From Thermasporomyces composti (GTDB lineage Bacteria > Actinomycetota > Actinomycetes > Propionibacteriales > Actinopolymorphaceae): a stretch of 64,000 nt of DNA. Of this stretch, positions 57,933-64,000 are shown in pieces (the first letter of the stretch is position 1; each line of letters starts with the position of its first letter). The position numbers and the translations under genes were made by a program. The stretch is from assembly GCF_003386795.1 (NCBI RefSeq), contig NZ_QTUC01000001.1:2790001-2854000 (forward strand), read 5' to 3'. The notes under the pieces were generated by a model. It did not search any database and was not told the DNA's origin. It saw only the letters and a program-made list of their open reading frames with translations.

Positions 57933-58874
57933 ATGCGGCTCGGCGTGCTCGACGTGGGCTCCAACACGGTGCACCTGCTCATCGTCGACGCGCAACCCGG
58001 CGCTCCCCCTCTCCCGGCCTTCTCCCACAAGACCGAGCTCCGGCTCGCCGAGCACCTGGACGAGGTGGGCGCTCTCACCTACGCCGGCACGCGGATGCTG
58101 GCGACCAGCGTCCGTCAGGCCCTGGAGATCGCCGAGCGCGAAGGGTGCGAGACGGTGGTGTCGTTCGCGACCTCGGCGATCCGAGACGCCACGAATGCCG
58201 AGGACGTCCTGCGCTCCATCGCGGCCACGGCCGGCGTCCACCTCACCGTCTTGTCCGGCGAGCAGGAGGCGCGGTTGACCTTCCTCGCGGTCAGACGGTG
58301 GTTCGGCTGGTCGTCACGGCGGCTCCTCGTCCTCGACATCGGCGGCGGGTCACTCGAGCTGGCTATCGGCGACAACGAGGATCCAGACGCGGCCCTGTCG
58401 CTGCCGCTCGGCGCCGGCCGGCTGACCCGAGAGTGGCTCACCTCCGACCCGCCCCCGGCGGAGGACGTCGCGGCGCTGTCCCGGCACGTCAGGTCCGTGA
58501 TCGAACGCGAAGCCGACGTGATCCGACGCCACCGCGAGCCAGACCGTGTGGTGGGCACGTCCAAGACCTTTCGGCAGCTGGCGCGGATCTGCGGCGCCGC
58601 GCCGTCGGCGGCGGGACCGTACGCGCGGCGCACCATGACCCTCGACAGCCTTCGGGCATGGCTGCCCTCACTCGCGGCGATGACGGCCGCGGAGCGGGCC
58701 GTGCTGCCGGGCGTCTCGCCGACGCGGGCCCCTCAGCTGCTCGCCGGCGCGGTCGTCGCCCAGGCCGCGATGGAGGTCCTCGACGTCCACGAGCTCGAGC
58801 TGTGTCCGTGGGCTCTCCGTGAAGGTGTCATACTCCGGCACTTGGACACGATGCGCTCGGAGGCATTCGAGTGA
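57933..58874 (+). CDS. ppx: Exopolyphosphatase / guanosine pentaphosphatase (Ppx/GppA)
   Basis: 313 residues. Sugar-kinase/actin fold that hydrolyses terminal phosphates of polyphosphate or pppGpp: [17 protein letters not shown] at the start, [31 protein letters not shown] and [16 protein letters not shown], all family motifs. Length is the short single-domain type of actinobacterial Ppx1. It overlaps the next gene by four bases (GTGA), tying polyphosphate or stringent-response chemistry to the kinase cluster. Confidence 0.92.
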   Translation: MRLGVLDVGSNTVHLLIVDAQPGAPPLPAFSHKTELRLAEHLDEVGALTYAGTRMLATSVRQALEIAEREGCETVVSFATSAIRDATNAEDVLRSIAATAGVHLTVLSGEQEARLTFLAVRRWFGWSSRRLLVLDIGGGSLELAIGDNEDPDAALSLPLGAGRLTREWLTSDPPPAEDVAALSRHVRSVIEREADVIRRHREPDRVVGTSKTFRQLARICGAAPSAAGPYARRTMTLDSLRAWLPSLAAMTAAERAVLPGVSPTRAPQLLAGAVVAQAAMEVLDVHELELCPWALREGVILRHLDTMRSEAFE

Positions 58875-59854
58875 ACGACGACGACCATTCACCCGGCGTT
58901 CGCCTGGCCGTCGATGGCGGCCAAACCAAGCTCGTCATGGCGACCGTGGAGGGCCACGGAGATCAGGCTCGCGTGGGCGCCCAGGTGCTGGTCCCTGGCT
59001 TCCAGTGGACCGCCGGCATGGACCCGGTCGAGCAGCAGTGCGACCGGGTGGTCGCCGCGTGGGAGGAGCTGGGTCGGCCCGGACCGGTGGAGGTCATCGC
59101 CCTCGGTCTGGCCGGCGGGGCCTCCGACCGAGACAGCCGACAGCGTCTCGCGCCACTCGTCGCCGAGCGGCTCGGCGCCCGTCGGGTGCTGTTGACCGGG
59201 GATGACGTGACCACCCACCTCGGCGTCCTGGGCGGAGATGTGGGCGTCGTGGTGGCGGCGGGGACAGGGGTGGCGTGCCTCGCGGTGACGCCGCAGGGTG
59301 AACTGCTCAACGTCGATGGGCTTGGTTACCTCTTCGGCGACGCCGGCGGTGGATTCTCCCTGGGCCTCGCGGGGCTGCGCGCCGCCCTCGCCGGTTACGA
59401 GGGACGCGGTGCGCCCACCGCACTCACCGCTCGTGCGGAGGAACGTGTTGGACGGCCGCTCCGGGACGCGGTGAAGCGGTGGTATCGCCGACCGACGCTG
59501 GTGGCCGACGTCGCCTCGTTCGCCGCCGAGGTGACCGAGGCGGCGAAGGACGACGCCGTGGCGAGGGTGCTGTGCCAGGCGGCGGGGGAGGAGCTCGCCG
59601 TGAGCGTCACCGCCGCGGTGCGGCGGGGCTTCCCGGGAGCCGGAGACCGGACTGTCCCGGTGTCGTGGGCCGGCGGGCTGCTCCGAGCCCCGATCATCTT
59701 CGAGGCGTTCGCCTCCGGTCTCAGCCAGCTCTGCCCATCCGCCGACCTTCGCGAGCCGCAGGGCGACTCGCTCAGCGGCGCCGTCCGGCTGGCGAGCGGG
59801 GTGGACGTCCCCCATCTGGCCAACGTCGTCGTGCACCCGGCGTTGTCCGGCTGA
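58871..59854 (+). CDS. BadF/BadG/BcrA-type kinase, likely N-acetylglucosamine kinase
   Basis: 327 residues. ATP-grasp-free actin-like kinase: phosphate-1 loop [35 protein letters not shown]-type middle, phosphate-2 region [17 protein letters not shown] and [22 protein letters not shown], typical of the BadF family that includes GlcNAc kinases. GTG at 58871 overlaps ppx as GTGA. The SIS protein 168 bp downstream of it would act on the sugar phosphate product. Sugar specificity is inferred from context, not motif. Confidence 0.78.
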   Translation: MNDDDHSPGVRLAVDGGQTKLVMATVEGHGDQARVGAQVLVPGFQWTAGMDPVEQQCDRVVAAWEELGRPGPVEVIALGLAGGASDRDSRQRLAPLVAERLGARRVLLTGDDVTTHLGVLGGDVGVVVAAGTGVACLAVTPQGELLNVDGLGYLFGDAGGGFSLGLAGLRAALAGYEGRGAPTALTARAEERVGRPLRDAVKRWYRRPTLVADVASFAAEVTEAAKDDAVARVLCQAAGEELAVSVTAAVRRGFPGAGDRTVPVSWAGGLLRAPIIFEAFASGLSQLCPSADLREPQGDSLSGAVRLASGVDVPHLANVVVHPALSG

Positions 59855-59859
59855 CTGTG

Positions 59860-59932
59860 GTCGCTGGCAGGAGTCACTGTCAGGAGTCACTGTCAGGGGG
59901 GTCACTGGCAGGCTGGCGCCGTCGCTGTCAGG
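59860..59932. repeat. Five copies of a 12-mer GTCRCTGKCAGG
   Basis: Copies start at 59860, 59873, 59886, 59901 and 59921, two identical (GTCACTGTCAGG) and three differing at the R or K position. They fill most of the gap between the kinase and the SIS gene, with steps of 13, 13, 15 and 20 bp. Possible regulator iterons or an expanded simple repeat. Confidence 0.75.
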
Positions 59933-60021
59933 CGGACGTCGCCGCTGCGATGGCTCCCTGACCGGAACGAGACCCAGACCGCTGTCGCTCACGCGGCGAG
60001 GAGACGAGGAAGGAGGGCGGT

Positions 60022-60804
60022 GTGACCCAGAACGAGGCCGCGCCCATCGACCAGCCCACCCTCGACGACGCGGTACGCGTCCTGCGCGGGGCGTTCGAGC
60101 GGGTGGTGGAGACGCAGCGGGACGCCATCGCGGCCGCCGCGGATCTCATCGCCGCTGCCATCCCCGAAGGGGGGATCATCCAGGTCTTCGGGACCGGCCA
60201 CAGCAGAGCGCTCGCGATGGAGATCGCCGGCCGAGCCGGGGGCCTGGTCTGCGCCAACATGCTGGCCATCAAGGACCTGGTGTTCCTGGGCGGCGAGGAT
60301 CCTGCTTCCCTTCTCGACCCGCTCGCCGAGCGGGACCCGAGCCTGGCGGCGCGGGTGCTCGCCCTGCACGAGATCCACCCACGGGATGTGTTCGTGATCG
60401 TCTCCAACTCTGGAGGCAACGGCTCCGTGGTCGAGATGGCGCGGCTGGTCAAGGAACGCGGCCACCCCGTCGTCGCCGTCACGTCGCTGCAGCACAGCCG
60501 GGCGATCACCTCCCGCCACCCCTCGGGGCTCCGGCTGTTCGAGCTCGCCGACATCGTGATCGACAACGGCGCTGTCCGGGGTGACGCCGAGCTCGAGCTG
60601 TCCGGTGGCGTCTCGATCTGCCCGACCTCCTCACTGACCGGCGCGCTCATCGCCCAGATGCTGACCGTCGAGGTGTGTGGGCGGCTGCTCGCGGCTGGGC
60701 ACCAGCCACCGGTCTACGTGTCGGCGAACGTGCCCGAGGGCGACGCCCACAACGACCGGATGCGGGAGCGCTACGGCGCCCGAGTCACGCTGAGTGAGCC
60801 GTAA
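60022..60804 (+). CDS. SIS-domain protein, UPF0309/NagS-like
   Basis: 260 residues. SIS fold binding phosphosugars: IQVFGTGHSRALAMEIAGRAGG, VFVIVSNSGGNGSVVEMARL (the SNSGxN phosphosugar loop), VVAVTSLQHSRAI, and SICPTSSLTGALIAQMLTVEV. Length and the HSRAITSRHPSGLRLFELADIVIDNGA stretch match the UPF0309 family, which contains S. coelicolor SCO4393 (NagS), recalled as a GlcNAc-6-phosphate dehydratase. GTG start at 60022. Directly upstream is the BadF kinase; downstream an isomerase, so the three may form one amino-sugar route. Confidence 0.82.
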   Translation: MTQNEAAPIDQPTLDDAVRVLRGAFERVVETQRDAIAAAADLIAAAIPEGGIIQVFGTGHSRALAMEIAGRAGGLVCANMLAIKDLVFLGGEDPASLLDPLAERDPSLAARVLALHEIHPRDVFVIVSNSGGNGSVVEMARLVKERGHPVVAVTSLQHSRAITSRHPSGLRLFELADIVIDNGAVRGDAELELSGGVSICPTSSLTGALIAQMLTVEVCGRLLAAGHQPPVYVSANVPEGDAHNDRMRERYGARVTLSEP

Positions 60805-60912
60805 GGTACGAATGTGGGAGGTGTCGAGGCCGACGGCACCGGCTCGCGCCGTACCCTGGACGCCGTGCACGGTGCCGCCAACACGCACGTCCGAGGCAAG
60901 GGTGTCGTTCGG

Positions 60913-61752
60913 GTGCCCAATGCCCCAATCGCCCTGTCGACGGCGTCGGTGTACCCCGAGTCGACGGCGACAGCGTTCGAGCTGGCCGCCCGCCTCGGCT
61001 ACGACGGGGTCGAGGTCATGGTGGGCACCGATCCCCTGAGCCAGGACGTGGAGGCCCTGCGCCGGCTCAGCGAGTACCACCAGATGCCGATCGTGTCGAT
61101 CCACGCCCCGACGTTGCTCATCACCCAGCGGGTCTGGGGCACCGACCCGTGGGGCAAGCTGGATCGCGGCGCCGAGGCCGCGAAGGCGCTGGGCGCGAAG
61201 GTCGTCGTCGTGCACCCGCCGTTCCGTTGGCAGCGCGACTACGCCCGTCAGTTCGTGGCGGGAGTCGCCAAGCGCGCGGAGGAGACCGGGATCACCTTCG
61301 CGGTCGAGAACATGTACCCATGGAAGGCGGCCGGTCAGGGCCTGCAGGCGTACCTGCCGGGGTGGGACCCCCGTGATTTCGACTACGCGGCGGTGACGCT
61401 CGACCTCTCCCACACGGCGACGGCCGGTGTCGACGCCTACGAGATGGCGTACGACCTTGGCGACCGGCTCGCCCACGTGCACCTGGCGGACGGCAACGGA
61501 TCGATCAAGGACGAGCACCTGGTGCCTGGTCGTGGTAACCAGCGATGCGCCGATGTGCTGGAGTTGCTGGCCCGCCGTGGCTTCACCGGCGCCATCGTGC
61601 TCGAGGTCAACACCCGACGCGCGGCCAGCCGCTCGGAGCGAGAAGCCGACCTCGCCGAAGCCCTCGCCTTCGCGCGGCTCCACTTCGCCGCACCCGTGGT
61701 GCCGGCGTACACCGTCGCCTCCGACGGCACCATCGAGGCGGTCGGTCAGTAG
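60913..61752 (+). CDS. Sugar phosphate isomerase/epimerase (AP endonuclease-2-type TIM barrel)
   Basis: About 279 residues from GTG 60913 (alternatives GTG 60865 with a TACCCT box, or 60814). TIM-barrel features: [107 protein letters not shown] and [10 protein letters not shown]. The Glu, Asp and His residues of these segments form the metal site. The family isomerises or epimerises sugars; this subtype is common after ppx in actinomycetes. It is on the same strand as the kinase and SIS genes. Confidence 0.88.
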   Translation: MPNAPIALSTASVYPESTATAFELAARLGYDGVEVMVGTDPLSQDVEALRRLSEYHQMPIVSIHAPTLLITQRVWGTDPWGKLDRGAEAAKALGAKVVVVHPPFRWQRDYARQFVAGVAKRAEETGITFAVENMYPWKAAGQGLQAYLPGWDPRDFDYAAVTLDLSHTATAGVDAYEMAYDLGDRLAHVHLADGNGSIKDEHLVPGRGNQRCADVLELLARRGFTGAIVLEVNTRRAASRSEREADLAEALAFARLHFAAPVVPAYTVASDGTIEAVGQ

Positions 61753-62051
61753 GCCGCGCGCAAGACCTCCCACCCACCTCTCGTAGCGCTGCCTCTCGCA
61801 GCCCCTCGTGGTCCCGCGGCGCTCTGCGCCTCGGCGCGACGGGAAGACGGACCCGGTCCTGGTTGAGTCGAGCCCTGCCACCGGACGGTCGCGGCCGCTG
61901 TCCGGTTCTCACCGTCATCCCGCCCTTGATCGGGCGCTCGTTGTCCTTCACCCTGAACGGGACGATTTGACCCGTTACCGGATTTGTCGTCCGCTCCCTG
62001 GCGGAAGGTCCTGGTGCGGGGGTCTGCCCGGCCGGCGTGAAGGGGGCCGAG

Positions 62052-62891
62052 ATGGGCGGGGTCCGACGTCGCCTCGTTCGATTAGCGTTCGTCCTCGGCC
62101 TGGTCAGCCTCTGGTTCCCCGTGGCCGCCGCGCCGGCGCACGCCGACGCGCTTCGCTACGTGGCTCTGGGCGACTCGTACTCGTCCGGCGTGGGCACCCG
62201 CTCCTACTACTCGGACGGCACCGACTGCAAGCGGTCGCCCTACGCCTATCCAGTGCTGGTGGCCACGCGGCTAGGCGCGGCGCTGTCCTTCGCCGCCTGC
62301 TCGGGCGCCACGGTCGCCGACGTGCGTGACAAACAGCTCGCCGGCCTCGACGCGGCGACGAATCTGGTGACCGTCTCGGTCGGCGGCAATGACGCGGGCT
62401 GGGCCTCGGTTCTCTTCCGGTGCGCTCAGCCGTGGCCGACGACCTGTTGGGACGAGATCGAGTCGGCGAACGGCTTCATCCGCGATGTCCTCCCCGGCCG
62501 ACTGGACTCGCTGTTCACGGCGATCCGTGCGGCCGCGCCGACGGCCCACGTCATCGTGGTCGGCTACCCGCGACTCTTCAACGGCGAGGAGTGCAACCTC
62601 GCCGCTCGGATCAGCCCAGGCGAGCAGGCCGAGCTCAACGCGAGCGCCGACCTGCTGGCCGCGACGATCGGCGGTCGGGCGCGCGCGCATGGGTTCGACT
62701 TCGTCGACGCCCGTCCCGCGTTCACCGGGCACTCGGTCTGCGACGACGTCGAGTGGATCAACGGACTGTCCAACCCGATCGGCGAGTCCTACCACCCGAA
62801 CCGTCTCGGCCAAGCGGGCTACGCCGACCTCGTCGCAGCGGCGGCTGGCGTCCGTGCTTCCCAGACGTCGTCACCGAACCGCAAGGAATGA
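62052..62891 (+). CDS. Secreted SGNH-type esterase/lipase
   Basis: 279 residues. Signal peptide at the N-terminus (RLVRLAFVLGLVSLWFPVAAAPAHA), then the GDSYSSG nucleophile block (Ser42), the GGNDAG block and SYHPN near the C-terminus with the catalytic His. Six cysteines probably form disulfides, as in Streptomyces extracellular esterases. The ATG at 62052 follows AAGGGGGCCGAG; a GTG at 62037 is possible. The following phoD gene starts 91 bp downstream. Substrate (phospholipid, acyl ester) not decided. Confidence 0.9.
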   Translation: MGGVRRRLVRLAFVLGLVSLWFPVAAAPAHADALRYVALGDSYSSGVGTRSYYSDGTDCKRSPYAYPVLVATRLGAALSFAACSGATVADVRDKQLAGLDAATNLVTVSVGGNDAGWASVLFRCAQPWPTTCWDEIESANGFIRDVLPGRLDSLFTAIRAAAPTAHVIVVGYPRLFNGEECNLAARISPGEQAELNASADLLAATIGGRARAHGFDFVDARPAFTGHSVCDDVEWINGLSNPIGESYHPNRLGQAGYADLVAAAAGVRASQTSSPNRKE

Positions 62892-62982
62892 CGGATCCAC
62901 GGAATGACAGGGCACGTCAGGCATCCCCCACGAGCGGCCGGTGCCGCACGAACGTGCCCTCGCTAAGGACAGGAGGACGGAC

Positions 62983-64000
62983 ATGGTGTCGACGACCGCG
63001 CTCCGGCGAATCCTCGGTCGGCGAGACGTCCTCTCCGGTCTGGCCGGCCTGGGCCTGTTCGCGGCCGGTTTCTCCCACGCTCCGGTGTGGGCGGAGCCGC
63101 GCCTACGCGAGGACCCGTTCACGCTGGGCGTCGCGTCGGGTGATCCGCATCCCGACGGAGTCGTCTTGTGGACCCGTCTCGCGCCAGAGCCGCTCGCCCT
63201 CGACGGCCACGGCGGCATGCCGAACCTGGCGGTTCCCGTCCGGTGGGAGGTCGCGCTCGACGAGCGGTTCCGGCGAGTCGTCCAGCGTGGCGAGGTCCTC
63301 GCCGTGCCGGAGCTCGCCCACGCGGTCCACGTCGAGGTGCGTGGCCTGCGTCCGAACTGGACGTACTTCTATCGCTTCCGCGCTGGACGGTTCGTGAGCC
63401 CGGTGGGCCGAACGAAGACCGCGCCCGCTCCGGGTACGCCGCTCACGACGCTGCGCGTCGGCGTCGCGTCGTGCCAGGTGTGGTGGGGCGGCTTCTACAC
63501 CGCCTACCGCCACATGAGCGACGACGACCTCGCCGTCGTCCTGCACCTGGGCGACTACATCTACGAGAACACGATCCCGGCCGACGGCCTGCACCGCAAG
63601 GTCACCTTGCCCACGGAGATCCGTACGGAACCGTGGACGTTGACCGAGTACCGGTTGCGGTACGCGCTCTTCCGGACCGACCCGGACCTGCAGGCGGCGC
63701 ACGCCGCGCTCCCGTTCGTGGTCACCTGGGACGACCACGAGGTCGACGACAACTGGGCTGGAGACTTCTCGCGCGACCTCGACGTGGATCCCGCGACGTT
63801 CCGGCAGCGCCGGGCGGCGGCTGCCCAGGCCTACTACGAGCACCTGCCGCTCCGTCTGCCCCAGAAGCCGAACGGAGCCGACATCCGGCTGTACCGCCGC
63901 CTCACCTACGGCGACCTGGTGACCGTCCACGTTCTCGACGAGCGCTCCTATCGCGACGACCAGGCCTGTGGGGACGGCCAGCAGGAGGACTGCGCGGAAC
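62983..64000 (+). CDS. phoD: PhoD family alkaline phosphatase/phosphodiesterase, 3' end cut by the window
   Basis: The reading frame runs off the end of the window after 339 codons without a stop. A strong AGGAGGA ribosome binding site precedes the ATG at 62983. A twin-arginine-like leader (LGRRDVLSGLAGLGLFAAGF) suggests Tat export of a folded metalloenzyme. Family marks follow: PFTLGVASGDPHPDGVVLWTRLAP, VGVASCQVWWGGFYTAYRHM, LHLGDYIYE and VVTWDDHEVDDNWAGDF, the last with metal ligands. PhoD releases phosphate from phosphodiesters and is usually induced by phosphate limitation. Confidence 0.93.
   Translation, partial: MVSTTALRRILGRRDVLSGLAGLGLFAAGFSHAPVWAEPRLREDPFTLGVASGDPHPDGVVLWTRLAPEPLALDGHGGMPNLAVPVRWEVALDERFRRVVQRGEVLAVPELAHAVHVEVRGLRPNWTYFYRFRAGRFVSPVGRTKTAPAPGTPLTTLRVGVASCQVWWGGFYTAYRHMSDDDLAVVLHLGDYIYENTIPADGLHRKVTLPTEIRTEPWTLTEYRLRYALFRTDPDLQAAHAALPFVVTWDDHEVDDNWAGDFSRDLDVDPATFRQRRAAAAQAYYEHLPLRLPQKPNGADIRLYRRLTYGDLVTVHVLDERSYRDDQACGDGQQEDCAE

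Overview
The window is a GC-rich chromosomal segment from an actinomycete. The evidence is heavy use of GTG starts, an Lsr2 nucleoid protein, actinobacterial families (DUF3180, DUF5302, DUF1707/DUF4190, the HExxH peptidase of the DUF2342 type) and a core gene order like that of Streptomyces and relatives: dacB, zinc peptidase, tilS, hpt, ftsH, folE, then folP-folB-folK-DUF3180, coaX-lysS-lsr2-clpC, and mutY-disA-radA. I cannot name the genus from sequence alone. I see no tRNA or rRNA gene, CRISPR array, transposase or prophage. Layout: 1-3.4 kb holds a DUF1622 membrane protein, a DUF5302 protein, a stand-alone cytochrome oxidase subunit I (ctaD) and a ribbon-helix-helix protein. 3.4-7.1 kb holds cydD-cydC on the minus strand, without cydAB. 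7.4-11.1 kb holds a small hypothetical gene, an Eis-like acetyltransferase, an AraC-type regulator and a divergent phytanoyl-CoA dioxygenase-like gene. 11.2-25.6 kb is the housekeeping block: SAM hydrolase, ppa, dacB, peptidase, tilS, hpt, ftsH, folE, DUF2795, secreted esterase, folP, folB, folK and DUF3180. 25.7-30.9 kb holds a membrane protein, an orphan NuoD, two bacterial PH-domain membrane proteins and a MidA/NDUFAF7-like methyltransferase. 31-36.5 kb is a NarL-type two-component system followed by a MacB/FtsX-type ABC exporter. 36.5-38 kb carries two DUF1707-DUF4190 paralogues. 38.2-45.9 kb holds coaX, a STAS protein, a GDPD, lysS, lsr2 and clpC. 46.1-56 kb holds small membrane proteins, mutY, disA and radA, with a Gfo/Idh oxidoreductase and a GH78 alpha-L-rhamnosidase lodged around disA. 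56.1-61.8 kb holds a methyltransferase, an unrecognised Cys-rich protein, ppx, a BadF-type kinase, a SIS protein resembling UPF0309/NagS and a TIM-barrel isomerase. 62-64 kb holds an SGNH hydrolase and a PhoD phosphatase cut by the window end. How genes work together: ftsH, clpC and lsr2 serve protein quality control and chromatin; folE-folP-folB-folK cover much of folate synthesis; disA and radA serve c-di-AMP signalling and recombination, with mutY for 8-oxoG repair; ctaD, cydDC and the orphan NuoD point to branched respiration. The most interesting inferred systems are the orphan NuoD/MidA pair, where the arginine methylated in mitochondrial NDUFS2 is conserved, and the ppx-linked kinase/SIS/isomerase cluster, which could be an amino-sugar branch and has a five-copy 12-mer array in front of the SIS gene.
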